A DNA stretch of 64,000 bases from Actinomadura macrotermitis (GCF_009604375.1 NZ_WEGH01000002.1:892073-956072), one strand, 5' to 3'. Shown: positions 42,699 to 51,877, numbered from the stretch's first letter. Translations and numbers: made by a program. Notes: generated by a model from the sequence alone, not told the origin.

Positions 42699-44147
42699 TC
42701 AGCGGCGCGGCAGCAGCAGCGCCGGGACGAGCGCCAGCGCGATCAGGCCGATGGCCATCAGGTAGCCGTGCTGAAACGCCTCCGCCAGGTCGGCCGCGAT
42801 CGCGTCGTGCGCCTGCGGGGACAGCCGGTGCAGCGCCTGCAGGCCGCCGTCCACCGGCAGCAGCGCCGACAGCAGCACCGAGGCGACCGCGATCCCGACC
42901 GCCGACATCGTCGTGGTGATCAGGTTGACGGTGGTGCTGGCGGCCGGTCCCCGGTCGCCGGTCATGCCCCGGCTCGCCGCCGTCATCGCCGGCATCATCG
43001 TCGCGCCGCCGCCCGCGCCCATCAGCAGCATCGCCGCACCGAGCCCCCAATAGGACGCGTCCGCGCTGAGCTGGAGGGCGAACAGCACGTAGCCGGTCAG
43101 CGAGGTCGCGATCGCGACCGGGACGAGGCGGCCCGGCGGGACCCGGTCAATGATCCGGCCCGCGACCTGCATCGCCACGCCCGAGGCCAGCGCGAACGGG
43201 ATGCCGAGCAGCCCCGCCTTCGTGGCGCTCTCCCCCCGGACGACCTGCAAGTACAGCGGCAGCAGCAGCATCGAGCTGAAGTAGCCGGCGGAGAACAGCG
43301 CCAGCGTGCCCGCCGCCGCCGAGAACGTCCGCTCGCGGAACAGGCCGAGGTCGATCAGCGGGTGCTCGGCCTTCAGCGCCCGCACCACGAACAGCGCGAT
43401 CAGCAGCACGCCCGCCAGCAGCGGCACGAGCGCGCCGGGTGCGGCGAAGTCGCCGCGCTCGCCGCCCGCCGTCACGCCGTAGACGAGCGCGGCGAGGCCG
43501 GGGGACAGCAGGGCCAGCCCGGCGAAGTCCAGCGGGCGGCGCCGCGCCGGGCCGTCGGCCGGGAAGAGCCGCCAGGCCAGCGGCACGACCAGCGCGCCGA
43601 TCGGCAAGTTGATGAAGAACATCCAGCGCCACGACACCTCGTCGATCAGCCAGCCGCCGAGGACGGGCCCGGCCAGCGGGCCGACCAGGATCGCCAGGCC
43701 GAGGGTGCTCATCAGCCGGCCGAGCCGCTCCGGCCCGGCGGCGCGCATCAGGATCGTCATGCCGACCGGCATCACCAGGCCGCCGCCGACGCCCTGCAGG
43801 ACGCGGAACGCGATCAGCGACTGGACGTTCCAGGCCAGCCCGGCCAGCAGCGACCCGGCGGCGAACAGCGTGATCGCGGTGACGTAGAGGCGGCGGGCGC
43901 CGAACCGGCCGATCGCCCAGGCGCCGCTCGGGATGATCGCGGCGAGCGCCAGCGAGTAGCCGGTGGCGATCCACTGGACGGTCGCCAGCGGGGCGTCGAA
44001 GTCGCGCGACAGCCGGTCCAGCGCGACGTTCACCACGGTGGTGTCGAGCGACACCATGATCGCGCCGAGTACCAGGACCAGCGCGATCGTCATGGGCTTC
44101 GGGCCGGCCGGGGCCGGCGCGGTGCGGGGTGCGGTCAGGGTGGTCAT
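42699..44147 (-). CDS. DHA2-family MFS drug transporter (14 TM)
   Basis: The ATG at 44145-44147 gives 482 residues with about 14 membrane helices. Motif D1 (LDTTVVNVALDRLSRDF), motif C-like GPLAGPVLGGWLIDEVSWRWMFFINLPIG and WIATGYSLALAAIIPSGAW are typical of EmrB/QacA exporters. It starts 5 bp after the NADPH-FMN reductase stop. The two genes form an operon divergent from a TetR gene, a common drug-efflux arrangement. Confidence 0.92.
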   Translation of the reverse strand: MTTLTAPRTAPAPAGPKPMTIALVLVLGAIMVSLDTTVVNVALDRLSRDFDAPLATVQWIATGYSLALAAIIPSGAWAIGRFGARRLYVTAITLFAAGSLLAGLAWNVQSLIAFRVLQGVGGGLVMPVGMTILMRAAGPERLGRLMSTLGLAILVGPLAGPVLGGWLIDEVSWRWMFFINLPIGALVVPLAWRLFPADGPARRRPLDFAGLALLSPGLAALVYGVTAGGERGDFAAPGALVPLLAGVLLIALFVVRALKAEHPLIDLGLFRERTFSAAAGTLALFSAGYFSSMLLLPLYLQVVRGESATKAGLLGIPFALASGVAMQVAGRIIDRVPPGRLVPVAIATSLTGYVLFALQLSADASYWGLGAAMLLMGAGGGATMMPAMTAASRGMTGDRGPAASTTVNLITTTMSAVGIAVASVLLSALLPVDGGLQALHRLSPQAHDAIAADLAEAFQHGYLMAIGLIALALVPALLLPRR

Positions 44148-44152
44148 GGCGG

Positions 44153-44698
44153 TCAGGCTCCGTAGGGACGGGCGGCGCGGGCCTCGCGCAGCGCGGTGCC
44201 CCACCAGGCCAGCTGGTCGAGCATGGTCTTGGCGGCGGCCTCGCAGCCGTCGGGGCCGCCGCCGCTCGCCAGGCCCCAGGCGTTGTGGAAGCTCACGGTG
44301 TCGCGCACGGTGACCGTGTGCAGCTCGGCGAAGACGCCGCGCAGGTGCTCCACCGCGCGCAGGCCGCCCGACATCCCGCCGTAGGAGACGAACGCGACCG
44401 GCTTGGCCTGCCACTCCGCGCGGTGCAGGTCGATCAGGTTCTTCAGGCCGCCGGGGTAGCTGTGGTTGTACTCGGGGGTGATGACCACGAAGGCGTCGGC
44501 CGCGGCCAGCCGCGCCGTCATCTCGCCGGGCGCCGGGGCGCTGCCGAAGGCGTGCGGCAGCGCCGCCTCGGCGGCGTCGACCATGTCGAAGGTCATGTCC
44601 GCGCGCTGCCGGGCCTGCGCGCCGAACCAGTCCGCCACGGTCGTGCCGTACCGGCCGTCGCGGGTGCTGCCGATGATGACCGCCACCTTGAGCGTCAT
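44153..44698 (-). CDS. NADPH-dependent FMN reductase
   Basis: The ATG at 44696-44698 with GGAGG 8 bp upstream gives 181 residues. Flavodoxin-like features are IIGSTRDGRYG (FMN phosphate), TPEYNHSYPGGLKNLIDL and SYGGMSGG. It reduces FMN or quinones with NADPH. First gene of the operon with the DHA2 exporter; 131 bp from the divergent TetR gene. Confidence 0.9.
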   Translation of the reverse strand: MTLKVAVIIGSTRDGRYGTTVADWFGAQARQRADMTFDMVDAAEAALPHAFGSAPAPGEMTARLAAADAFVVITPEYNHSYPGGLKNLIDLHRAEWQAKPVAFVSYGGMSGGLRAVEHLRGVFAELHTVTVRDTVSFHNAWGLASGGGPDGCEAAAKTMLDQLAWWGTALREARAARPYGA

Positions 44699-44802
44699 GG
44701 TCGTCCTCCGCATTCGTGCTGTTCAGGGGGTTCCTGCTGACACTGAGGACGCTACGGAGCGGCCCGGCCGGCGGGCATCTGTCGAATGACCGGGCCCGCT
44801 AT

Positions 44803-44822
44803 TTGTATCGACCGCTATACAA
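44803..44822. promoter_or_regulatory. Candidate TetR operator with TTGTAT/ATACAA arms
   Basis: Arms TTGTAT (44803-44808) and ATACAA (44817-44822) flank 8 bp and lie 8 bp upstream of the TetR start, in the divergent intergenic region. They are likely recognised by that regulator. Confidence 0.5.
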
Positions 44823-44829
44823 TGCGGGC

Positions 44830-45423
44830 ATGACCAAGCCCGCCGGCCGCCCGCGCGCCTTCGACCGGGACGCCGCCTTGGAGAAGGCCCTGGCGGAGTT
44901 CTGGCGGCACGGGTACGAGGCCACGTCCATCGCGGGGCTCACCGGCGCCATGGGGATCCGGCCGCCGAGCCTGTACGCGGCCTTCGGCGACAAGCGCAGG
45001 CTGTTCTCGGAGTGCGTGCAGCGGTACCAGGAGACCTACGGGGCCGCCACAGCGCGCGCGCTGCAGGACGCGCCGACCGCTCGCGAAGGCATCGCCGCCA
45101 TGCTGCGCACGGCCGCCGCTGACTACAGCGACCCGTCCCATCCGCCGGGCTGCCTCGTCATCACCGCCGCCGCCAACCACGGCCCGGAGAACGCCGACGT
45201 CGAGGCCGAACTACGCGCCCAGCGCGAGGCCACGAAGGCCCTCATCGCCGACCGCATCAAGGCAGATGTCCGGGCAGGCCGGCTCCCTCCCGGAACCGAC
45301 GCCGACGCGCTCGCCCGCTTCTACGCCGCGACCGTCCAGGGCATGTCGCGCCAGGCCCAGGACGGCGCCACCCGCGCCGAACTGGAGGAGATCGCCGTCC
45401 TGGCGCTGCGGGCCTGGCCCTAG
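44830..45423 (+). CDS. TetR-family regulator
   Basis: The ATG at 44830 gives 197 residues (MTKPAGRPRAFDRDAALEKAL). The HTH runs at about 10-55 (YEATSIAGLTGAMGIRPPSLYAAFGDKRRLF). The C-terminal domain is of the AcrR/TetR_C type with PPGCLVITAAANHGPENADV, as in regulators of quinone or disulfide stress. It probably represses the divergent FMN reductase/exporter operon. Its stop overlaps that of the convergent methyltransferase (CTAG, 45420-45423). Confidence 0.92.
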   Translation: MTKPAGRPRAFDRDAALEKALAEFWRHGYEATSIAGLTGAMGIRPPSLYAAFGDKRRLFSECVQRYQETYGAATARALQDAPTAREGIAAMLRTAAADYSDPSHPPGCLVITAAANHGPENADVEAELRAQREATKALIADRIKADVRAGRLPPGTDADALARFYAATVQGMSRQAQDGATRAELEEIAVLALRAWP

Positions 45424-46070
45424 AGCTTGCGCGCGACGGTGAGGCCGTCGCCGATGGGGACGATGACCTGCTGGACGCGGCCGTCCCGCGCGACCCGGTC
45501 GTTGAAGTCGCGGATGGCCCGTGTCTCCTCGTCATCGGACCCGTCCACGACCCGCCCCTCCCACAGGGTGTTGTCGGCCAGCAGCAGGCCGCCCGGCCGG
45601 ATCATCGGCACGAGCTCCTCCCAGTAGGCGCCGTAGGAGGGCTTGTCGGCGTCCACGAAGGCCAGGTCGAACGCGGTGCCCGGCGGCAGCGCGCGCAGGG
45701 TGTCCAGGGCGGGGGCGAGACGCAGGTCGATACGGTCGTCCAGGCCGGCCCGCGCCCAGTAGCGGCGGGCGACCGACGTCCACTCCTCGCTGACGTCGCA
45801 GCAGAGCAGCCGCCCGCTGATCCCCCGCGCGAGGCAGATCGAGGAGTAGCCGGTGAAGGTGCCGACCTCCACGGCGTCCCGCGCGCCGGTCACGCGGGCG
45901 AGCAGCGTCATGAGGGCGCCCTGGTCGGCGCCGATCTGCATGCCGGCGCTGTCGCCGAACCGCCCGGCCGTCTCGGCGGCCAGCTCCTCCAGCAGCGGAT
46001 CGGTGCCGCCGCTGTGCGCGACGATGTAGTCCTGGAGCTCCGGGGTGACCCGCACAGTGCGAAGAGACAT
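45420..46070 (-). CDS. SAM-dependent O-methyltransferase
   Basis: The ATG at 46068-46070 gives 216 residues. It is of the catechol/caffeoyl-CoA O-methyltransferase type: AVEVGTFTGYSSICLA (SAM motif I), CCDVSEEW, FDLAFVDADKPSYGAYWEEL with the metal-binding Asp, and LLLADNTLWEGRV. It is divalent-cation-dependent. It is a single gene, divergent from the GNAT gene. Confidence 0.93.
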   Translation of the reverse strand: MSLRTVRVTPELQDYIVAHSGGTDPLLEELAAETAGRFGDSAGMQIGADQGALMTLLARVTGARDAVEVGTFTGYSSICLARGISGRLLCCDVSEEWTSVARRYWARAGLDDRIDLRLAPALDTLRALPPGTAFDLAFVDADKPSYGAYWEELVPMIRPGGLLLADNTLWEGRVVDGSDDEETRAIRDFNDRVARDGRVQQVIVPIGDGLTVARKL

Positions 46071-46167
46071 GGGGCCAACGCTCCAGCACCGGCGCCCCGA
46101 GGTCCACGACCGCGCCCGGTCGGCGTTGCCGCGCCGCGCGGGGCCCGGCGCGTGATCTGCTGGGCGC

Positions 46168-46728
46168 ATGGCCATGACCACGCCGGCGCGGTTCGTCCAC
46201 TCGCTCGGTCCGGACGCCGCCCTCCTGCTGCGCACGCCCGCGATCGCCGAGGCCTTCCACGAGCTGCTGGCGGCCAACCAGGAGCGGCTGGCCCGCTGGG
46301 ATCCGGGGGCCTGCCCCGTCCCGCTCACCCTGGAGAACACGCGGGCGCGGCTGGAGACCAACCTCAGGGCCGCCCTGGACGGCACCCAGGTCCCGGTGGC
46401 CATCGCGACGCCCCGCCCGGGCGGCTGGCGGCTGGTCGGCGCGGCCAACCTGCGCGTCTCCGGCCGGTCCGGCGAGGTCGGTTACTGGATCGACGCCGGG
46501 CACGAGGGCCGCGGGCTGGTCACCAGGACGGTGGCGGTGCTGCTCGACCACGGGTTCGGCACGCTCGGCCTGCAGCGCGTCATCCTGAGCACCGCCGCCG
46601 CCAACCACCGCAGCCGCGCCGTGGCCGACCGCCTCGGCTTCACGCTGATCGCCGGCCCCGACCGGCCTCCCGCCGAGGTCGTCTACCGCCTCCTCGCCGG
46701 CGAGTGGACCGGCGCCCTCTCCGGCTGA
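46168..46728 (+). CDS. GNAT-family N-acetyltransferase (RimJ/RimL type)
   Basis: This 186-residue protein is a GNAT domain with EVGYWIDAGHEGRGLVTRTVAVLLDHGFGTLGLQRV (acetyl-CoA loop HEGRGLVT) and NHRSRAVADRLGF. It likely acetylates a protein N-terminus or a small amine. Short spacer to the divergent methyltransferase (97 bp). Confidence 0.88.
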   Translation: MAMTTPARFVHSLGPDAALLLRTPAIAEAFHELLAANQERLARWDPGACPVPLTLENTRARLETNLRAALDGTQVPVAIATPRPGGWRLVGAANLRVSGRSGEVGYWIDAGHEGRGLVTRTVAVLLDHGFGTLGLQRVILSTAAANHRSRAVADRLGFTLIAGPDRPPAEVVYRLLAGEWTGALSG

Positions 46729-46799
46729 TCGCCCCGCACCGGCGCGCGCTGTGATCCACATCACGGGAACCCGGCGCCGGCCTCCGGACAGGACAGGAC

Positions 46800-47444
46800 G
46801 TGGAGTCGTCATTACGGGCCCGGATACGGGCCGGGGACCAGGCCGCGTTCGCGCAGATCTTCGACGAGGACGCGGGCGTGGTCTACCGCCACGCGCTCCG
46901 GGTGCTCGGCGACCGGGCGGCGGCCGAGGACATCGTGTCGCTGACCTTCCTGGAGGCCTGGCGGCTGCGGGAACGGATCCGCCCGGACGGTGAGAGCCTG
47001 CGGCCGTGGCTGCTCGGCATCGCGACCAACGTGCTGCGCAACACCGGCCGGGCGGCCCGCCGGCACCGGGCCGCGCTCGCCCGGCTGCCGCGCGGCGACG
47101 CGCTGCCCGACTTCGCCGACGACCTGGTCGGGCGGATGGCCGACGCGGACCGGCTCGCCGCCGCCCAGGCCGCCCTCGGCCGGCTGCGGAAGGCCGACCG
47201 CGAGGTGTTCCTGCTCGTGGTGTGGTCGGGGCTCGGCTACGCCGAGACGGCCGAGGCGCTCGGCGTCTCCGTCGGCACGGTCCGCTCGCGGCTGTCGCGG
47301 GCCCGCAAGCGCCTGCGCGAGCTCACCGACGCCGAGCTGCGTGCCCAGAAGGGCGGCGGAGAACGGGAACCGGGCGTCCCGCTCGGACAGCTGGATGGTG
47401 ACCGCGCCGAAGCGGTCCGGCTTACACAGGAGAGGTACCGATGA
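46800..47444 (+). CDS. ECF-type RNA polymerase sigma factor
   Basis: The GTG start gives 214 residues. Region 2 (FAQIFDEDAGVVYRHALRVLGDRAAAEDIVSLTFLEAWR) and region 4 (LGYAETAEALGVSVGTVRSRLSRARKRLREL) are both clear, and a short C-terminal extension follows. It overlaps the next gene by 4 bp (ATGA), as in the sigma/CU044_5270 pairs of actinomycetes. It likely directs an envelope or stress regulon with its partner acting as modulator. Confidence 0.93.
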   Translation: MESSLRARIRAGDQAAFAQIFDEDAGVVYRHALRVLGDRAAAEDIVSLTFLEAWRLRERIRPDGESLRPWLLGIATNVLRNTGRAARRHRAALARLPRGDALPDFADDLVGRMADADRLAAAQAALGRLRKADREVFLLVVWSGLGYAETAEALGVSVGTVRSRLSRARKRLRELTDAELRAQKGGGEREPGVPLGQLDGDRAEAVRLTQERYR

Positions 47445-48427
47445 GCGTCACCCCGCCACAGGGCCCGAACCCCGCCGAGCGCGCGGAACTGGCCGGGCTG
47501 CTGCCCGCTCCGGGGGACCCCGACCTCTCCGGCAGCCGCCACCGCCTCCTCAAGGAGCACCTCATGCTGGAGATCCAGGAGCCCGCCCCCACGCGCAGAC
47601 CCCGGCGCCGCCTCGCCGTCGCCGCCCTCGCGGTCCCGCTCGCGGCGGCGGCCGTGGCCGGCGCGGTGGCCGTCGGCACGGACGGCGGCGGCCGCCCGCG
47701 ACCGGTCGCCGTCGACGGTCCCGCGCCCAGGAACGCCGCCATGCTCCTCGACCGCATCTCGCTGGTCGCCGCGAACAAACCCGCCGTGACCGTGCGCGAC
47801 GACCAGTTCATCTACACCAAGACCAAGCAGATCTACACCGAGATCGTGACCGGCAGGGACAGGAAGCGGACGGTGACACACGGCAAGCATGCGGTCCGAG
47901 AGGCCTGGGTGTCGCCGCTGCCGACCGGCGTCGACGGGATGATGCGCGAGAACGGGGGGCCGCTCGACGGGGTCACCGGGGAGAACGTCTACAGCTACAA
48001 GAGGGTGTCGGCGTTCCCCACCGACCCGGACGCGATCCTGCGGCGCATCTACCGGGAGCGCAAGAACCGGAAGGGCGACGACCAGAGCAAGGAGGGCCTC
48101 GCCTTCGACGAGATCGGCAAGCTGGTCAACGAGAGCATCCTGCCGCCGGGCGTCACGGCCGCCCTGTACCGCGCCGCCGCCCGCATCCCGGGCGTGGTGA
48201 TGGTGCCCGACGCCGTCGACGCGGCGGGCCGGCACGGGGTGGCCGTCTCCCGGGTGACGGGCGCCGGCCGAACCGAGTGGATCTTCGACCGGAAGACCTT
48301 CGCCTACCTCGGGTCGCGCACCGTCCTGGTCAAGGACACCGACGAGGGCAGGAAGGGGACCCTGATCGGCCACAGCGCGCTGCTGGCCAGCGGCGTCGTC
48401 GACAAGCCCGGCCAGCTCCCGCGCTGA
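47441..48427 (+). CDS. CU044_5270 family membrane protein, sigma-factor partner
   Basis: This 328-residue protein has a short cytosolic N-terminus, one membrane helix (about 57-78: LAVAALAVPLAAAAVAGAVAVG) and an extracellular domain with YTKTKQIYTEIVTG, AWVSPLPTG, and the end region TEWIFDRKTFAYLGSRTVLV. The motif set matches the family named after a C. urealyticum locus. It follows the sigma gene with a 4-bp overlap and probably acts as its anti-sigma or sensor, although no zinc anti-sigma motif is visible. Confidence 0.85.
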   Translation: MSVTPPQGPNPAERAELAGLLPAPGDPDLSGSRHRLLKEHLMLEIQEPAPTRRPRRRLAVAALAVPLAAAAVAGAVAVGTDGGGRPRPVAVDGPAPRNAAMLLDRISLVAANKPAVTVRDDQFIYTKTKQIYTEIVTGRDRKRTVTHGKHAVREAWVSPLPTGVDGMMRENGGPLDGVTGENVYSYKRVSAFPTDPDAILRRIYRERKNRKGDDQSKEGLAFDEIGKLVNESILPPGVTAALYRAAARIPGVVMVPDAVDAAGRHGVAVSRVTGAGRTEWIFDRKTFAYLGSRTVLVKDTDEGRKGTLIGHSALLASGVVDKPGQLPR

Positions 48428-48457
48428 CCGCCGAGAGCACGTGGGAAGGCCCGGCCG

Positions 48458-48498
48458 CCTTCCGCGCGACGCCACCTAAGCCGGCGTCGCGCGGAAGG
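48458..48498 (+). terminator. Hairpin after the sigma/CU044_5270 operon
   Basis: CCTTCCGCGCGACGCC (48458-48473) pairs perfectly with GGCGTCGCGCGGAAGG (48483-48498). No T-run follows. Confidence 0.65.
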
Positions 48499-49105
48499 TG
48501 AGTATCGGACGACGCCGCTCCGGCAAAGGTAACGCGCTAAGCCGTAAGGGGCCTGCCGGTCAAGGTCGAGGCGTGGGATGTTGTTCCGCCGCACCGAACT
48601 GTTCGTGCCCCAGCCGCGAGTCTGGATCCGCTCGAGAGGGCGTCGCACACACCAATCCCGTGGGGGGTTGCCACGACCATGAAGTTCTCCGTGCGGTGTG
48701 GGGAAGCCCGACCTCTCCACTCCATAGCCCTTGGTCGGTCATCAGGTATCAGCGGATCGCTTCATCCGAATCACTCTCATCCTTCAGCAGGTCAGATGGG
48801 AGAGAAACGTACGCAATGTCCAGTTCACTTGTCCGTGACGGACGATACCGGCCCCGCTGATCATCGGCTCCCTCTCTTGCAGCCGAAATGGCCAGGGTCG
48901 TACCGTGGCCTGGTGGACGAATGCGTCAACTAGGTCAGCAAGTCGACCGCCATGTTTCTCGCGACTCATATGACCAAGCGTGACCACTTGCCTCCAGGCG
49001 GCGTCACACTGTCGCTACCATCTGCAACGCAGGCGAACGGTCCAACAAATCAAAGGCCGCCCTCACCTTCCACATACTACTGGATATTTCATCATAGGGG
49101 AGAGA
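48499..49105. other. Gene-free left flank of the low-GC island
   Basis: About 600 bp with no convincing gene. Several short open frames exist on both strands, but none shows a recognisable domain or plausible start. The composition shifts from very GC-rich to mixed here, and codon-like third-position bias is absent. It is likely regulatory sequence plus debris at the left edge of the 49-53 kb island. Confidence 0.5.
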
Positions 49106-49615
49106 ATGTTCATAGCAGACACTTCAGGCAAAGAAGTAAATAATCGTTGGCGGCTGCCCGGGAGCCGCTACCTGGGGCGTCGTCGACAGATTCAAAACAA
49201 ATCACTCCCCCAGTCCCATGTCGGCCATAGCGACTGCATCTTTTGTCACCCAGAAGACTCGACCCTCAATACGATCATGTGCGAGAACGAGGCATTCTAT
49301 GCCCGGTACGATAATTTCCCAGCCAACCCCGGCCATATCGAGATCGTCCCCAAGAGACATATCGAGTCATTTTTCGAGCTTAACGAGAGTGAGATACTCA
49401 GTGCCTATGAGCTGATACACGAGGCCAAGGACATACTCGACGAGAAGTACTTGCCCGAGGCGTACACGATCGGCATCAACGATGGAAAGGCCGCCGGCAG
49501 AACCATCGACCACCTGCATATTCACATCATCCCTCGACACCAAGGCGATGTCGCCGATCCCAGAGGAGGAATACGCAGGGCTGCTCCCAACTGCGACCCC
49601 GATACGTGGAAATAA
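49106..49615 (+). CDS. HIT-family nucleotide hydrolase/transferase with CxxC
   Basis: The ATG at 49106 has GGGGAGAG just upstream; the product has 169 residues. The HIT core is HLHIHIIPRH (His136, 138, 140), and a CIFC pair (Cys44, Cys47) sits where zinc binds in HINT/HIT proteins, with GHIEIVPKRHIESFFEL between. The end DPRGGIR occurs in HIT relatives. A charged ~35-residue N-terminal extension is unusual. It hydrolyses nucleotidyl-phosphoramidates or dinucleotides. Its codon use is richer in A/T than that of neighbours outside the island. Confidence 0.9.
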   Translation: MFIADTSGKEVNNRWRLPGSRYLGRRRQIQNKSLPQSHVGHSDCIFCHPEDSTLNTIMCENEAFYARYDNFPANPGHIEIVPKRHIESFFELNESEILSAYELIHEAKDILDEKYLPEAYTIGINDGKAAGRTIDHLHIHIIPRHQGDVADPRGGIRRAAPNCDPDTWK

Positions 49616-49620
49616 CGGGC

Positions 49621-50265
49621 TCAGCGCACACCGAATGCGACATACCACCCCGGGCGCCCCGAAAATCGCGTCTGCACATTGGCAAAACCCGCCGATCTCA
49701 GATGTTCCGCGAAGACTTCCGGACTAACGAACGTGAACCACCGCTCACCTTCAAGCGACCCGCCGCTCTTCCAGCCTTCACCCTCACCGCTGCGCATACT
49801 GATTTTGGTTATGCCGCCCGGGACGAGGACTCGGTAAACCTCCCTCAGTGCTTGTTCCATTCGAGCCAGTGGAACGTGCAGCAGGCTGCCCGATGCCCAC
49901 ACACCCGCGATGGAAAATTCACAAAAGGGCAACTCGAGGGCGTTCAGCCGCAGAAAACGCAAGGAGTCACCCTCTTCGAGAGACCGGTCGCGCGCCCATA
50001 CCAGCATCGCCGGAGCATAGTCACCCGCAACCACCCGACGGCCAAGCGAAGCCAGGAAACGGCCATCCCGGCCGCTACCGCATCCCAGGTCCAGCAAGGG
50101 CAGACCTCCTGGTGCACGCTCCGCAAAATCGACTACTTCCTCCAGCAACCCGGGAAACCGGCCATACTCTTCCGATATATCACCATAGAGATCTGAATTG
50201 GCATCATAGACGGCGCAAGTTGCACGTGTAATCTCAAGCACAGAATCAGGCATCTTCGAATCCAT
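49621..50265 (-). CDS. Class I SAM-dependent methyltransferase
   Basis: This 214-residue protein has motif I LLDLGCGSGRDGRFLASLG (about 57-75) with the acidic end of strand 2 (VVAGDYAP), then VWASGSLLHVP and LREVYRVLVPGGITKIS. It belongs to the methyltransf_11/25 group; the substrate is unknown. It overlaps the upstream membrane-protein gene by 20 bp on the same strand, so the pair is an operon. It ends 5 bp from the convergent HIT gene. Confidence 0.88.
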   Translation of the reverse strand: MDSKMPDSVLEITRATCAVYDANSDLYGDISEEYGRFPGLLEEVVDFAERAPGGLPLLDLGCGSGRDGRFLASLGRRVVAGDYAPAMLVWARDRSLEEGDSLRFLRLNALELPFCEFSIAGVWASGSLLHVPLARMEQALREVYRVLVPGGITKISMRSGEGEGWKSGGSLEGERWFTFVSPEVFAEHLRSAGFANVQTRFSGRPGWYVAFGVR

Positions 50266-51013
50266 CCTGTCCGAGAACGAAGCTCAATGAATTCAGCACG
50301 TGCCAAACGCGCTGCACATCCATGTCATCATAACCACGGGACACATCGAAGCTCACGCATCCCACGAATCTTGAGCGAGCGTTTCGCACCGGACTGGCGA
50401 AGACAGCACCGCGGTGGCTGTAGCGCTGGAACTCCTCCCAGGTGAATCCCATGACAGCATCCACCCCTTTCTGATCGCGAAAGGATTCGAAGGTGTCCCT
50501 GTCCACGAGGGAGCGCGCGACTTCTTCTACGTTGACCCCGGTCTCCTGATCATATTTCCAGCAGAGACCCACCACTCCGACACCCAACCGGGGTCGCAGC
50601 TTCCGGGTGGCCGGAGCCGCCCCAAGGCGATAAGTGGAAATTCTGACCAACTCTCCGTTCAGCGGATGCCGAACGGTGCGCTTCTTCTGCCAGAAATGCA
50701 ACCCAAGATCGCTCGTACTGTTAGGCGGATTGATGGCCTTGCAGATCTCCAGAAGCTGGCCGAACGCAGTAAGTATATGCCTACGCATCACTACGCGCCG
50801 CTCAATGCGGAGACGTTGCGTAAAAGATTCAAAGGGAGAAGCCAGCCCAAAGAATCCGGCAATGACGATCAAGCCGATCAGGACAAAGGAATATTTCCCG
50901 TTGAAGCTGTCCCAAGTGCGTTCGGAAGGAAAACCATACTGCTTGCACGCGAGCATCACCGTCGCAGCGAATATGACTCCGCGGTCTACGGCGCGAGCCA
51001 CCGACACCTTCAT
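50246..51013 (-). CDS. Two-TM membrane protein with GAF-like cytosolic region
   Basis: The protein has 255 residues. Two hydrophobic segments occur (about 10-25 and 42-60: YSFVLIGLIVIAGFFGLAS). The cytosolic part (about 65-250) includes LGVGVVGLCWKYDQETGVNV, AVMGFTWEEFQRYSHRGAVF, then ASPVRNARSRFVGCVSFDVS. Its strand pattern (…VVGLCW… ASPV…VGCVSFDV) resembles a GAF sensor domain. I do not know the family by name. It is first in a two-gene unit with the methyltransferase, and divergent from the second HIT gene. Confidence 0.7.
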   Translation of the reverse strand: MKVSVARAVDRGVIFAATVMLACKQYGFPSERTWDSFNGKYSFVLIGLIVIAGFFGLASPFESFTQRLRIERRVVMRRHILTAFGQLLEICKAINPPNSTSDLGLHFWQKKRTVRHPLNGELVRISTYRLGAAPATRKLRPRLGVGVVGLCWKYDQETGVNVEEVARSLVDRDTFESFRDQKGVDAVMGFTWEEFQRYSHRGAVFASPVRNARSRFVGCVSFDVSRGYDDMDVQRVWHVLNSLSFVLGQDGFEDA

Positions 51014-51171
51014 CGGTCAACCACCCCACCTGGAACGACGCAATATGCTGCGCAGGGCTTGCCAGCCTACCCAAAGAGTGGATAATCGCCTAACGATCAG
51101 GTTGACAAGGCAAGTTTCGGTCGCTCACCAGGATGTTAATAGTGTTGACCACATTACCGTCGAGGTAGGCA

Positions 51172-51846
51172 ATGCCCGAGCCAGAAGGCTTCTGCGTCGG
51201 ATCCGACTTCTGCCAAGAGCTGGCCGGGGCCGGGGAGACCGTCTTCCAGCGCGTCTATGACGGCAGGCCCTCCAGCCGGATCATCAGCCACGGGTCGACG
51301 ATCAGCCTGCTCGCTGACATGTCCCCTCTGACGCGAGGGCACCTGCTGATGGTGTCCAACAGGCACTACGTCAGCTTCGGTCAATTAATGATCGACCATG
51401 CCGATGCCGCGAAAACGGCCCTGGCCGATGTACTCCCACAGTACAAGGCGAGCTTCGGCGAACCGGTCATCATGGAACATGGATCAACGAACAGCATGGA
51501 CGGATCCGCCTGCATCACCCATGCCCATCTTCATCTGCTGCCACTGCAGCTCGATCAAGTACATGCACTGATGACGCTGGACGGGCTGTCGTCCACTGCC
51601 CTCGGGAGCATTTCTGATCTAGCAGAACTCGGGCACGCGGACCTGCCTTATTTCTATTGCTCAGACGCCAGCACGCATCGGGTGTACGGTGTTGCGCAAC
51701 CAATGCCTCGCCAGTATCTCCGCTCAGTGGCCGGCAGGCTGCTCGGCCTGGATGATCCCGAATGGGATTACGCAGTCATCGTTCGAAAGCAACTGCTCAG
51801 AGCGACCGTGGAAGAGGCGATGGACTGGCGGGTTCCACTGCCGTGA
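51172..51846 (+). CDS. Second HIT-like protein
   Basis: This 224-residue protein has the HIT core CITHAHLHLLPLQ (His117, 119, 121), preceded by LLADMSPLTRGHLLMVSNRHYVSFGQL. That matches the strand and loop before the HIT motif. N-terminal Cys (C8, C14) could bind metal. The C-terminal ~90 residues extend beyond a minimal HIT domain and are not recognised. It probably acts on a nucleotide conjugate. It is followed after 31 bp by the ThiL-like gene, forming an operon. Confidence 0.82.
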   Translation: MPEPEGFCVGSDFCQELAGAGETVFQRVYDGRPSSRIISHGSTISLLADMSPLTRGHLLMVSNRHYVSFGQLMIDHADAAKTALADVLPQYKASFGEPVIMEHGSTNSMDGSACITHAHLHLLPLQLDQVHALMTLDGLSSTALGSISDLAELGHADLPYFYCSDASTHRVYGVAQPMPRQYLRSVAGRLLGLDDPEWDYAVIVRKQLLRATVEEAMDWRVPLP

Positions 51847-51877
51847 CAGATCGACCGAATCCTTGAAGGATGGTTCC

